NCBI RefSeq assembly: GCF_000002595.2
Contig: NC_057009.1
Location: 2,257,346-2,321,345, forward strand
Direction of reading: 5' to 3'
Length of the DNA stretch: 64,000 nt
DNA from: Chlamydomonas reinhardtii
Taxonomy: Eukaryota; Chlorophyta; Chlorophyceae; Chlamydomonadales; Chlamydomonadaceae
Positions 11,721 through 23,799 of this stretch are shown in pieces. Within the stretch, counting starts at the first letter, position 1; every line of letters starts with the position of its first letter. Under the pieces are notes generated by a model, which worked only from the letters and a program-made list of their open reading frames with translations, ran no database searches and had not been told where the DNA came from. A program made the translations under genes and the position numbers.

Positions 11721-11750
11721 AACAAAACTCGGTGTTTCTTAACACCACCT
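11721..11750 (+). terminator. Histone H2B 3' hairpin
   Basis: Stem GGTGTT (11731-11736) and AACACC (11741-11746) around loop TCTT, preceded by CAAAACTC, about 45 bp after the stop. Confidence 0.9.
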
Positions 11751-11843
11751 TGACACGGGGCGTAGGGTTGGGGATGGATTGCAGCAGCTCGCGTGGGCAG
11801 CGGATGAGCCTGGACAGCAGGTCGCATGGGGGGAGGGGATTAG

Positions 11844-11905
11844 AGGGACTGGGGCAAGGCTGGCGACACAGGATGTATGCTGTCGCCAGCCTTGCCCCAG
11901 TCCCT
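11844..11905. repeat. Perfect 25-bp inverted repeat with 12-nt loop
   Basis: Arms 11844-11868 and 11881-11905 are exact reverse complements. The loop is CAGGATGTATGC. The loop resembles the GCAGGATGTAGGC core of histone-flank repeat copies A and B, so the palindrome may have arisen inside a copy of that repeat. Confidence 0.95.
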
Positions 11906-12255
11906 GCTCCGATATTGGGGATGTCGGGTTCCCATGGGGAGCTGGCTGGCTTGGGGCGCCAGGCTCTACTGACCGTTACTGGCTGGCCTGAGCGCGGGTG
12001 CACGCCACACACGTACACGTCGTTATGCAAAAGGCGTGAGACGCAGCTCGACACTGCCCGGGCCATGGATGCAGGACGAATCTAGGACAGCCTGTGGCCC
12101 TCCTCGTTTATGGAGTTCAGTCGTTTCACGCCGCCCCTCGCCGCAGGGCTCCGCTGCTCAACGCTCAGCACACGCGCCTGCTCATTTCAGATGCGGGTGC
12201 TGTTGTGGTGGACAGCGCCCTCCAACGCCCAGTAAGGCCGGTGTGCATCCGTCGT
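11850..12255 (-). repeat. Histone-flank repeat, copy C, with a copied terminal exon
   Basis: The reverse complement of about 11990-12150 matches 5745-5930. The match appears to extend to 12190-12255, which resembles the last exon of the 264-residue gene. On the minus strand it reads WALEGAVHHNSTRI and a stop, against RWEGVGCTTTGPRI and a stop in the parent. It is a duplicated fragment without promoter or first exon, not a working gene. Confidence 0.55.
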
Positions 12256-12300
12256 TGTGAGTTTGGCCCGCCGGGCACTCCAGGGCGCTCGGTGCCCGCT

Positions 12301-12690
12301 TTTAATAGAAGCTTGAATTTATAAATTAAAATATTTTTACAATATTTTACGGCGGTGGCGACGCCACGAAACACCTGGTGTATGGTCCATACACACGACC
12401 TTGCCCTGCAAATCCTCTGGAGGTTTGGTGAGGCGAATAATCGTGCACATAATTGTCTTAGTACATCTCATAGCCCATAACTCTGGCTCCTTGGCGCCGA
12501 AGAACAGTTGTCTTTCGCATAGAGCTCCTTTTACGCGCAACCCTAAACGTACTTTGAGTTGTGTCACCATATACATCAACCGCAATAAACAGAATGTTGA
12601 GGCTTGTCGCCGCAGTATTTCCTCATGCCGACCGCCTTGCGCCTCTTTGAGCATTATGGCGCGTGGTGCCTTGAAGCTGTAAATTGTCAA
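12301..12690. other. AT-rich island
   Basis: Markedly more AT-rich than anything else in the first 20 kb, beginning with a stretch of A/T runs near 12318-12350. The minus strand is open for about 117 codons (12337-12690) without an ATG at its start. The encoded sequence is not low complexity, but I do not recognise it. It may be foreign or organellar DNA, or simply the upstream region of the next gene. Confidence 0.5.
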
Positions 12691-12704
12691 GTGTCATACA
12701 AAGA

Positions 12705-14961
12705 ATGAAGAAGGGAAATGCAGGGGGAAAGCAGCTGCGGGTGCTGTCGCTGCTCCCAGGCGCCTCTGACATTGTGCGTGCCCTTGACGCGGTCAAGCTG
12801 TTGGTGGGCCGAACGCACGAGGTGAGCGGCGTAAGCTCACTACCGAGCAATCTACCACAGGGAATGGGTCAAGGTGACCTCCGGATGCGCAACGGCTCTG
12901 CGGGTGTATGCACGCGGGCAAAACCCTGGACGATCGTACAGTGTGCCGCCGCTTCATGTTGCCTGACCCGCCGCCGCCACCGTCCCGCAACAACGCTAAC
13001 CCGGGCCTTACGCAGTGCGACTGGCCCGAGCTCCAGTCCTTACCAGCCTGTACGTCCAATAAACTAGGAGACATGCCGCCTGCGGAAGTTGACCAAGCAA
13101 TGGTGGGTGATTGGCTTGACAGCGCCCTAGCCACTGTAGCCCGTGCGTCACGGTACTGGTGTGCGACGCGGGTTGCTGAACATTCCAGGGAGGCAGGGCC
13201 GAGCGGAAGTCGGCACGTGAACGACAGCCCCATGACACGCCTCACTCATGAAAGGAGGCTGGGCAAACACCAATTCACCAAATGTCACGTTAAGCTGTTG
13301 CCCTGGCCTTTGGTTGACTCCTCCGGCCTCCCCAACGCACACATCCTCTGCGGCGCACCGCTCGCTGCCACAGGGTGCCTGCAGCAGTGCGATGCCCACG
13401 CTGGGCTGGGCGGGCGCCACTCCGGCCCTGCTGGAGATGGGGCTGTCCCCGTACCGCACGGATCTGGATCTGCTGGCGCGCCTGAAGCCAGACGTCATCC
13501 TGACGCAGATGCAGGCACGTAATGCGGGGCAGCGGGAAAGAGTGCATGGCCTGCAGCAGGAGGCGCCGCTGGAGGGGCCTTGCGTCGGGTCGATGTTCTT
13601 GCGGCATGAGGCACTGTGCAACGAGGTGTACCGTATGTTCCTTGCCACTGCCCTTCAGTGGCTGCAGCTCGCCCTAAGTTGCATGCGGCCAGCTGCCTTC
13701 TCGCGCCAACCGCTCCACCGCACCAGACTGCCTGCCCTGCACGTAACGAGCCTTCCCCAACACGCCTTTCCCAACGCCGGCGCCGCACCCCACAATCCCA
13801 CAGGGCCTGGGCCCCGAGCTAAGCCCCGACCACTACCTGGCGGCGCTGGAGGCGCTGCTGGGGTACCGGCCGGCGGTGGTGCAGCTGGACGCGCTGGAGC
13901 TGCAGGGGGTGTGGAAGGACATGCGCGCCGTGGCGGAGGGGCTGCGGCTGGGGAGCAAGGGCGCCGACACGATAAAGGGTGAGGGCGGCCTGGCGTGCTG
14001 CCTGCACGCCGTGTGAACGTGTTCGTGGTACTTGCGTGACGGAGAGGGGAGTGTTGGGGGCATGCCGGTGCGTGCGTGAGCAATGTGGTGGTGCTTGCGG
14101 ATGAAAGGAAAGGATTGTCCGTGTGACGTCACAGGGCTGCAGGCGCGGCTGGCGGCGGCATCGGCAGCAGCACGCGGGCGGCAGCACCCACGTGTGGTGG
14201 TGGTGCAGTGGTCAGACCCGCTGTTCGCTGCCGGAGGATGGGTGCCACAGGTGAGGGCTGACATGGCTCGATGTCATCTGAAATCGCACACATACCGTAC
14301 TGCGGCTCGGGCACGGCGCCTGACGGCGTGGGCTTGCAGCCAGCTAAATGCGCAACGGTGGCCAAACCCAACATGCGTCTTGTCTTTCTTGCCCTACGTG
14401 CGCAGCTGGTTGAGATGGCGGGTGCACGAGACATGTTGGGCAAGGTCGAAGAGGCAGTCACGTTCACGCCGCAGCAGCTGGCAGGTAGGCAAACGGTATG
14501 TCTGCATCCCAATCGTCGCCGCAGTGGTATACGGTAGCTTACTCCCTCCCAGGTCCGCGGACGTGCCATTCCGCCGGCTTCTTCGCCGGCCCACCCCATG
14601 CCAGCCCTGACCCGGAATCCCCTGCCCGCCTGGCTTGCGGCCTGCAGACGCCAAGCCGGATGTTGTGGCGTTCGCGCTGTGCGGGTTTAGCCTGGCAGAC
14701 TCGCAGCAGCTAGCGCAACAGGCGATGCAGCAGCTGGTGGCGACGGGTGGCGGCGCTGTGGCGGCGGCGCTGGAGCATGCGCGCATTATCGTGACGGACG
14801 GGCTTCACGTGTTCTCGCGGCCTGGGCCGTGGCTGGTGCAGTCGCTAGAGGTGTTGGTGGAGGCGCTGCATGGGGAGGCGCAGGGCTATGGACACGAGGG
14901 GCGGTTGTGGGCGCCGCTGGAGGGGCGGGGCAGGGGAGCTGCGACGGCGGCGGTGACGTAG
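12705..14961 (+). CDS. BtuF/TroA-like (cobalamin-binding type) protein, 347 aa
   Basis: Exons: 12705-12821, 13016-13102, 13374-13514, a proposed 15-nt micro-exon 13611-13625, 13804-13978, 14135-14250, 14406-14484, 14648-14961. The protein follows the periplasmic-binding fold of BtuF-type proteins: RVLSLLPGASDIVRALD at the start, VGRTHECDWPEL over the exon 1-2 junction, YRTDLDLLARLKPDVILTQ, then QWSDPLFAAGGWVPQ, LVEMAGARDMLG, PDVVAFALCGFSLADS and RPGPWLVQSLEVL. Bacterial relatives bind vitamin B12 or metal chelates for ABC importers. There is no signal peptide or lipobox and no transporter beside it, so in the alga it may be a soluble binding protein; its ligand is unknown. The third exon needs a GC donor (CAG|GCACGT) to keep frame, so the 13514-13804 region is the weakest part. 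TGTAA follows at 15244. Confidence 0.8.
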
Positions 14962-16023
14962 CCCGCTTAAAGGACGAAGCACGGCAGAGTCCCTTTGTGT
15001 GGGGTGGGGCACGTGATGGAGGTCCCGCAAATAGGTGAAGCCCCCCGCCCCCACAAGGCTCAAGCCGTGGCATTCATGGGCACATCGGCGTGGTGGGTTA
15101 GAATGCGGTTCCAGCCCTCATCGCCGCTGCCGCGTGATGCGAAGGGGGAACAAGTGCCAGACCCCAACTCCCGACCCCCTGGAAGGGACGACCGCCCCCC
15201 CCCCGGGACAAAACCTTGTTATTCAGGGGTAAAAACCCCCACATGTAATACCAGAATAGTGCCAATCGACTCCTCTTGACGAGCACTATCACGCTGTGCC
15301 GTCGGCGGTCCTGTCGCCACATTCAACCGGTGGACGGCACCCGCCGCCGGTTCGGTGATGCAAACGTGCAGCATAACTTGCAGCCGTGTCACGCACGGTC
15401 GCACCTCTCCTCGCCCGTGGTGTGCGCCAGGGGATTGTTACCATGCGCTGTGACGGACCGTACACGTGGAGCGTGTAGTGCCCGCAACAACTACCTTAAG
15501 CCGTGATTTAAGCGCTTTCTTTTGCAGCAGATCCCCGCACCTGCTTTCGGCGTTCGCGGGTCGCGGGCATCGCAACGCCTTTGGTGTGAACAACGTCGCG
15601 CATAAACGTGTGCGGCAATATGCAGCAATTAAAGATTGAACGCGGGGACCTCGTGGCAGCTAGCCACATAGTTAAAGCGGTGCGGCGGTTTGTGTCGAGA
15701 CTCCGCTTGTTACCACGATCCGGGGAAGGGGTCCGCTTTAACAAGCCCTCAAATAATCACCACTGTTCACTCATCATCACCACTAAGACTCGTGTTAACT
15801 ATGTCCAAACTTAAATTAGCCTGGGCGCCTACGCGGGTGCTAGCAATAAAACAGTTCAACTCAACGTGAGAACCTGACTTGACCAGGCCGCAGGCGTGTA
15901 TCGCGCCTTAGTTGACGAACTATTCATCGTAGCTCACAGCAAGGCCCTGATTCCCTCGAGAAGAGGCTCGACATCTCTCTTCCGTCCCGTCGACCCTTGA
16001 AGCGATTGCCAGCGATTGCCAGC
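14962..16023. other. Intergenic: 3' UTR of BtuF-like gene, 5' region of GATA gene
   Basis: TGTAA at 15244-15248 (+) should end the BtuF-like transcript. The remainder (about 0.75 kb) is the probable promoter and 5' UTR of the GATA gene. A direct double of GCGATTGCCA lies just before its start codon. No other ORF or element seen. Confidence 0.5.
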
Positions 16024-19000
16024 ATGGACGATGATGTACAGCCGGCTGTCAGTAGGCCTGCACATGGACGCAGTTCGAAGCAAGAGAAGGTGAGGACTTG
16101 GCGCGAATGACGTCGGTGCGGAGTTTGTGAGTCAAGGCGCCTCCAGCGGCTAGGACGCGCACCTGGACAATTCAATGTGATGTGTTTCCGCCTGCGATGG
16201 GCTTTCAGTCACGGGGCGCAGCTCGCAGCAACTGCGTAGGGACTGGCCCGACCAGGCTCAGCAGGGTATTTGGGGGTCATGTGCGCTTAGGCTTTTGAAC
16301 TTTATGATTCGGCGGCAACGGATGCCATCCAGCTGAGGTTCGGGGGAGGTGTGTGAGGGACACGCGGGCGGACTGAGGCTGCGACACTGGGGTTTCCTGC
16401 TCGCCATCGCGACATAGCAGTTTGGATGGTAATGCACATGCATCTGAAGTGCGGTGATCGCGAGCGGCCAGCCGCCCGGGCGTGACTGAGGCAATTTAGA
16501 TGCGCCATCAACACCGTTGAAGCCGGCTCCACTGCCTGCCGCAACGGCCCCGGTCAGAAAGTAATCATCTTAACAAGGGTAGTTAAAAGTGTTTATTTGG
16601 GTGCCACAATGGTTCATCGAAGTGTTTTGCGCAAAATTCAAACGACACCGACCGCCGGAGGGTTGGGCGGCTAGGTGTGGCGGAAGTGCCCTGCTGGCGT
16701 GTTGCGCTGGCGGCTCGTCCCCCGGCTTGAACGCACCAGCCTCCCCTCCTGGTGCCATGCCAGTTGCGTCGTTGCGCGTGTGGACCCATGTTTACGCCTA
16801 TGGCCCCGTAATGCTTTTCGCGTCTGGCCCACAGGTGTGCCATAACTGCGGCACAACGCGGACGCCGCTGTGGCGCAAGGAGGGTGGCTCCCACCTGTGC
16901 AACGCAGTGAGTTTCGTCTTGCTGCCCAAGTACAAGCCGTGCAGTGAGACGTGCCACACGCGTCGTATAACGGGTTGTGTTGTCTGTGCTCACTGCTGGC
17001 TAGCCATCACGTTGAAACGTGCCTGTTTTTTCAACGCTCAACCGCGGCTCCGCACTGCAGTGTGGGATATACCTCAAGGCCCGTGGAACGCATCGGTAAG
17101 CCTTCTGGCGGCAAGGACAAATGTTGCCTGGCATTCCCGTTTGCCAGTAGCTTCCGCCTAGCTGTGAAAATGACTCTAGCAAGCTGGTCGGGCCTTCAGG
17201 ATGCCGTTCATGTGGTGCCGTCTGTCTGCCTCACTCATTCCTATCGATGCTGCCTTGCCGTGGTTTCCCCTCAGGCCCGTCGAGCTCATTCGCGCCCAGA
17301 TGATTCTGTCTGCACGACGAGGCACAGGTCCTGACGGCGGGTAAGCTCTCGCTTCGTATTCCACATGACTGCAACTCCTTGCGACCGTGTGCTAAAAATC
17401 CTTGTATTGTTTTGCAGGACTGGCAACGACGGGGGAGGAGGTGGCAGCCGTGCACGGGCTGTAGCAAACCAGATTACGCGGAAGTCGGCTCGCAAGCGGA
17501 CATTAAGGCCGGGCGAAGGCGCAGATGATGATGTGAGGCTGGGCAGGGGCCGTTTCAACAGCGTGCATGCATTGCTATAGCTACTTGTCGCCTTTACCAA
17601 GCTCTGGGGTTGCGGGGGTTGCCACAACTACCTTATTACTGCCTTTTCGTCCGCACCTTTCCTGCACACACAGGACAACTATGTGTCAGCCAAGACCGCG
17701 CGCGTTGCCACCCACGCACGGCGACCGCACTTGCCACCGCATGCCTCGGATGCGGCGTCCACACTCATGCGCAACCGCCTCCTCGCGTACTCGCTCGCGA
17801 TGGGCTACACCGGGAATGGCGGCGGCGCGACGGTTGGTGGCGGCGCCGGCGGCCATGGCCCAATGCTGATGCCGCTGCACGGCACCGCCCTGGCAGCCGA
17901 CGGCGGCCTTCACGGCGGGGCCGGTCACCGCGGCTTCGGTGGTGGCGGCGCAGGCGGCAATGGCGGACTGGCTCGGCTGCACGCGCTGCACGCCGCACAG
18001 CAGCGGTTCAACGCCGGCGGCGGCATGTTTGGAGGCGGCGGCGGCTTCGCAGGCGCCCTCGCGGAGGAGCACAACGCCGCGCTTGCGCGGTACTATGGCG
18101 GCGGTGACGGCGGCGAAGTGGGCGACGGCGGTGACGGCAGCCAGGACGACGAATTCATGGCATACAACGGCGAGGGGCTGCAGCGGGGCCTGTACGCCGG
18201 CGACGGCTTGCCCGGCGGGTACGGCAGCGGGCAGACCGAGGAGGACGAGGAGGAGGAGGAGGAAGAGGAAGACGCGTTGATCGACGGCAGCGTTGGCGGT
18301 GTCGACGGCATGAACCCAGAGCTCAGCACGTGTCCAGAGCTGAAGGCGGACGACGACGCGTGTGCGGTTGCGTCCTTCCTGCTTATGATGAGGGCAGGCC
18401 CCAGTCGCGGCAGGAAGGCCGCCGCCAATGCGGCCGCACCGCAGCAGCAGCTGGTGCCGCTGCAGCTGGTGCCTCAGCGGGAGGATGCTGCTGTGCACCA
18501 GAGTCTGGAGGCAGCGGTCGCGGCGGCACAGCGTGCTGCAGGTGGGATGCAGTTGGGCGGCGAGCACGAGGATGGCAGCCTGCCGACTGACTTGGCACCA
18601 GGTACGCCGGCGGCGGCGGGTGCGGCTGAAGTGACCGCGGTGGTGCTCGAGGGCAATGCCGCTCCGGCAGAGGCCGCGGCGGGCGATGCAGCTGTCAAGG
18701 TACAGGAGGAGCAGACCTTGGCGAAGCCGGTCTCGGAGAGCGAGCCTGGACAACCCACCAGCAGCACAGGCACCGCGCGGCCGCAGCCACTGACCGTCCA
18801 GCCCACCACCAGCTCCCAAGACGGCCCTGACTGCGTGCGACTGCCGCAGCTGGTTCTCGCGGCGGCTGGCAGTGAGTCGCCCCTCGTCCAGTCCGGGGCG
18901 GACGGCGCAGCAGAGGAGCTGGCGGCAGCTGCTATGGCTGCCGCCGCGGCCCGCTCGGACGTCACCAAGGCCTCGCCAACTGGCAGCGATGCTTGTGACG

Positions 19001-21830
19001 AAAACGTGCTGGGATCATTAGCACCGGCGGTGGGCGCGGCCGCTGCTGCCGCAGCAGCGGCGGGTGACAGTGATGAGGCTGAGGAGCGGCCTGCTGATGA
19101 GCTGCTGGCGACGATGGCGCCGGTCGGCTACCGCGCTCGCAACCTGGACCCGGCGTCGCTGCAGGTGCGCGGCGAGCCCACGCGTGAGCACGTGGTGGCG
19201 CCGCTGGTCATCCCGCCGCCGCGGCCGCAGCACGGCGCCGCTGGCAGTCGCGACCGGGCCAGCATGCAGGTGCAGGTGGTGGCGGCGGCGGACTTCTCGG
19301 CGGCGTCGGCGGGGCTGCCGCTGGGCGTGGGGGCGGCGGCGCTGCTGGGCACGGATGCGCTTCGTGGCCTTGCCGGCCGCGGCCTGTCGCCGCAGCTGGC
19401 CCTGGCGGCCCTGCAGCAGCAGCACGCGCTGGAGAATCAGCACCTGCAGCAACAGCTTCAGCTGGCTGCTGCCGCTGCTGCAGGACTGGGCCAGGGGCAG
19501 CAGCTTGGGGCGGGCGCTCAAGCGGCGGGTAGCCACGTGCCCAAGGTGAACCCCAACTCGGTGTCGGCGACGGCGTCGCGGCACGCGGCGACCATTGCCG
19601 CTGGCGGCTGCCCGCCTCCGCCTCCGCGGCCGCCGCGCAACCACCGCGGGCCTTTGCTGTGCTCCAACTGTGGCACCACGCAGACGCCGCTGTGGCGCAA
19701 GGACCGCGAGACGGGCGTGACCATGGTGCGTGACTCGCATTTGGGACCGAGCGCAGCAGCTGCCTTCGATAGGTTGCGACGAGGTGATAGAATACCTGGA
19801 CTGCCTATTTCCTTGTTGCAGCCGTCTGATCCTTTCCTCGTTCCTTTTCCCCCTTGCAGTGCAACGCGTGCGGCATCTACAAGCAAACGCACGGCTTCGA
19901 CCGCCCCATTGGCCGCAACCAGGCCGGAGGCGGCGCAGCTGCCGCCGTCACGAAGCGCGGCAGCGGCGGCGGCGCGCGCGGCAGCGTCCCTCCCGCAGCC
20001 GGCAAGCCCGACCTTGCCACCGCCGCTGCCGTGGCGGCGGCAGCCGCTATGGCTTCGGAGCGCGCGGCGGGTGTGCCGATCTGCAGCTGGACGGCAGTGG
20101 GGACCCTGAACCCGCCGTCGGCGTCGGGATCTCACCTGGGTGGTGGTGACCACAGCGGCTGGGCCGGCTCTGCAGGCGGCAACGAGGCGCTGGGTGGCGG
20201 CAAGGGCAAGGGCAGGGGCAGTCGCGCCGCTAGCCCCAGCCCGGCGGCGGCAGGCGTGCTCGGCAGTGGCGGCTGCTCGGTGGAGCGCAGTGCCTCGCCT
20301 CGTAGCGGCAGCGTGCCGAATAGCAATGGCCGCGGCGCAGGTGAAGACGGCGACGACCAAACTGCCACAACTGCAGGCGCTGCAGGAGCAGCTGCTGCTG
20401 GGGCCAAGCGGCCGCACGACGGCACGGAGCAGCAGCAGCTGCAGCTGTTGATGCTGCTGGAGAAGGAGCGCGCGCGCGGGCGGCGCATGGACGGCACCTT
20501 CTCCTCCTGGGTCATGCAGACCGGGCCCGCGCTCGCCAGCGGCGGCGCCCGCCGGGCGGTCGCTCCGGCCGCGGCGGCGCCGCGCTCGCCGGGCGGCGCG
20601 GATGCTGGCAGCAATGGCAAGGAGGCCGCCGCCAGCCCGACGACGCTCGACGGCATCCCAGTCATCAAGCCCATCAACGCGGCGCGCCAGGGGCAGCAGC
20701 CGCCGCAGGCGGCGGCGGGCAGTGGCCACCAGTCGGCAGCAGCCGCTGCGTCCCGGAGCCCTGCCTCGCCCTCCGCCTCGCCCTCCCCTTCGCCCCAGCA
20801 GCCACAGCAGCCATCAGGCGCCGCCGCGGGCACGGCCGCCGCCACGACAGCAGACGGCAGCGACGCTGGCCGTGGCGCACAGGCGGCGCAGGGCGTGCGC
20901 ATTCACGCCCGGCCGCTCCAGGTGCAGGGTCAGCAGATGTCTGCGCTTCGGGCCGCCGGCGTAACGTTAGGGCCGCGCATGGCGCAGCCGCGGGCTGACG
21001 CCGCAGAGGTGGAGGCCGACGAGGCCGGCGCAGGGCCAGCAGACGCAGCGCGGATGGACGGCGCGGAGGCGGACGCAGAGCGGGTCAAGCCGAAGCTTGA
21101 TGCAGCGGCGGCGGCGGCGGTGCCGATGAAGGAGGAGACAATGCAGGACGCTGGTGCTGAGAAGCCCAGGCCGGGGTCAGCGTTGCAGTCTCGAGAGCTG
21201 CAGGTGCAGCAGCAGCAGCGCAGTGCGATGCCGCTGCAGCGCCTGGAGCGCGACGGCCCGTCCAGTGGCGCCGGCGGTGTGGTGCTTCGGGAGCTACTTG
21301 CGGGCGGGTTTGGCGGCGGCGGCGGCGGCTCGCCGCTTGCCGCGGCGGCGCTGCAGCAGCAGCACGAGCTGCAGCGCATGGAGCTGCGGGCGGCGCTGGC
21401 GGCGGCCGACGCCGGCGACATGAGCCGCGTGGCGCTGATGCTGCACCAGCAACAGCAGCAGCGGTCGCAGGCGGCGCTGGCGTTGATGCAGCAGCAGGAC
21501 CAGTTCGCTTTGGCGCTGGCGGCGCGGCAGGCCGGCTACCTTGGGGCGTTTGGGGACGGGCCGGCGATGGGCCGCGGCGGTGGCGGCCTGGGCGGCGTGG
21601 GTGGCGGTCGGGGCATGTCACTCGACACCGCTGCGCTGCTGATGGCGAGCGCCGCCGGGAACGGAGGCGGAGGCGGCGGACTGCGCCAGTCGTTGGGAGC
21701 GGGTGGCGGCGGGTTGGGTGGCCTGAGCGCGGCGCAGCAGCAGCAGTTGCTGGCGCTGCATCTGCGCGACACGGCCGCGGCGGGCGGGCTGATGCAGGGC
21801 GGCGGGCGGCGCGGGCTGGACCGGCTCTGA
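16024..21830 (+). CDS. Two-finger GATA transcription factor, 1458 aa
   Basis: Exons: 16024-16089, 16835-16906, 17061-17095, 17275-17340, 17418-17532, 17674-19725, 19860-21830; all GT-AG and in phase. Finger 1 uses Cys24, 27, 44 and 47 (CHNCGTTRTPLWRKEGGSHL) with a 16-residue loop, shorter than the 17 or 18 of known GATA fingers. It continues CGIYLKARGTHRPVELIRAQ and a basic stretch. Finger 2 uses Cys781, 784, 803 and 806 with an 18-residue loop as in plants (CSNCGTTQTPLWRKDRETG), followed by CGIYKQTHGFDRPIGR. The rest is Ala/Gly/Gln-rich, with an acidic run near residue 310-320 and a motif DACAVASFLLMMR near 345-360 shared with the second GATA gene. Nuclear DNA binding at GATA sites is expected. 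Introns split each finger just before the second CxxC pair or its last Cys. Confidence 0.88.
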
Positions 21831-23799
21831 CGTTGTAGCGTTGCGGATTGACTGGGGCTGATGTCTAAGCGGGGGCGGGTTCCGGTTTGCATGGTTGCGA
21901 GGGAGCGTTGGGCGAGGCCTTGGGGGCATTGATGAGCGCTGTGCATGAAGGGTCCGGTGTAGTCGCAATGATGATTTGATCCCCATGCTCTGACGTGACG
22001 AGACATGCCGGTATGGAGCGCCATGGGGCAAATGGCCACATACGTAGTACGGGACCGCAGCAGTTGGTGTGCATTGAAGTGTATGCGATAGACAGGAGGT
22101 GTTCGCTCCTGCACCACGGTGAGGACACGGAACGTGACGGGTTTTGGTCCGTCCGTCACGCTTAGCAGACGTGAGTGTATGGATGCGTAGGGCTCCCCGG
22201 TGCGTGAGACTACCTAATGCCACCTGCGACCAACTGTGGCCGCTTTAGGCGCGGAACAACTTGCATATACAAGCCGCGGGCGCGGCATGCATGCTCGCTG
22301 TACAGGGTTTTGACTTGAGTATATTATAATGTGTGTTTGCCCCTGAAGGGCCTTGCATTCTGCCGAAATCGTGTGCGTTGCACAAGACACCGCCGCTGCG
22401 GGAAGAGCTGTTGGCATGGAGTGGGAAAACCGCCAATGCGTCCCGGCATGAATACCCTGTGTGGGTGTTCATGCTTTAGCATGCTTACAATTCTTTTGAT
22501 GCTCAGTGCGGCAAGTTAGTATGGGTCGAACACGACACACAAGCTGCAGAGGTAACTGACGCGTCTGGTTGCGGCACATCCACGCAATGCTGCGCTGGGG
22601 AGTAAAAGCGTGTCTCACAATATGTATGTGCGGGTGTGCGGGGTCAGATACATTCATTCTTGACCGTAACGGTACGGGTAAGACGCGTGTCGAGGAGTGT
22701 GTGTGCTTTCCAAAGTATGAAACAGTGTGGGTCGCCGCGCCCCGAATCAACAGTTCAGGGCGCACTTGTTAAATACTTCCTGTAATAGCGTATTCGCGCC
22801 TCACGCTCCGCAGCACGCGCTTGCAAAGCAGACGGCGACAGCAACAAGATCAGAGCGCAATTCCACGCAGGGCAATGCCCTGAACAGAACGCATCATCAG
22901 CTCGTGATGGAACATGGCAAGGGGCAGGAAAGCGTAGTCCCGATGTGTGTGGCTCCCACCCGTGCCCACATAAATGCATCATCAGCTGTGTCTGGTCCGC
23001 CCCAAGATCAAGAACGCAGGCCCTGAGACCAGCGTGTGTCTGGGCAGGTCTGGTGGGCCAACGGGCAACACTGCCGTAGTCATCGAGCCCCGCAGATCCG
23101 CCGCTGCAAAAACAGCACAGATACCTCTACTGTGCGTCTCACACAGGAAGGCCTGCTTCACAAGTCGATTGCACATCACCTTATGCCTAATAACGTGACC
23201 CTACAACAAGGAGGTCGCTGCCTTAGGTAGGCAGGAAAAGGGCTGATCCCGGGTCGTTATCAACCCAGCCACCTTGACGCGGGCGCCTACTAAGCACACG
23301 CCTCTATGTTGGGGGCCTTTGGCATCCCCGCAAATCCGGACATGGCCGGTTGGGTGGGGTGCACAGTCCGTGCTAACCCGCAGCTAACAAACTAGTCACG
23401 TCACTCGCCGCCAATCAACACGTGCACCCTCAGCCCCACGCCGACGTGCGAAGGCACCTCTCGCTCCGCCCGAATTTTCCCCGCCGCCTATTTACATGCA
23501 ATAGGCATTAACAAATACTAATACGTAGCAGTCGCGGTTTGCGCCAGTATGCTGGTCCCCCCGCCTAAGGCTACAAAAATGGGTGGCCACAAGGCTTGAT
23601 TTCTGCATCCCTGCTGCGAAAGAACTCCCACACATGCCTGGCGGCCTCAGAGCCGACACCTCTGTGGCTTCGCGTATGCCACAATGCCCGTCTCTCTACG
23701 CACATGCGCACCTTGCTGCGCACCATAAAGTTCCACACCGCCTGCCTTGCTCAAATGATACAACCAGTGTATCACAGCGTGGAGTTCAAGTAGTATCGC
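21831..23799. other. Convergent intergenic region with two poly(A) signals
   Basis: TGTAA at 22781-22785 (+) is the first one after the GATA stop, giving a 3' UTR near 950 nt. TTACA at 23492-23496 is TGTAA on the minus strand, about 300 nt after the LPA1-like stop. Between them I see no gene. Confidence 0.55.
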
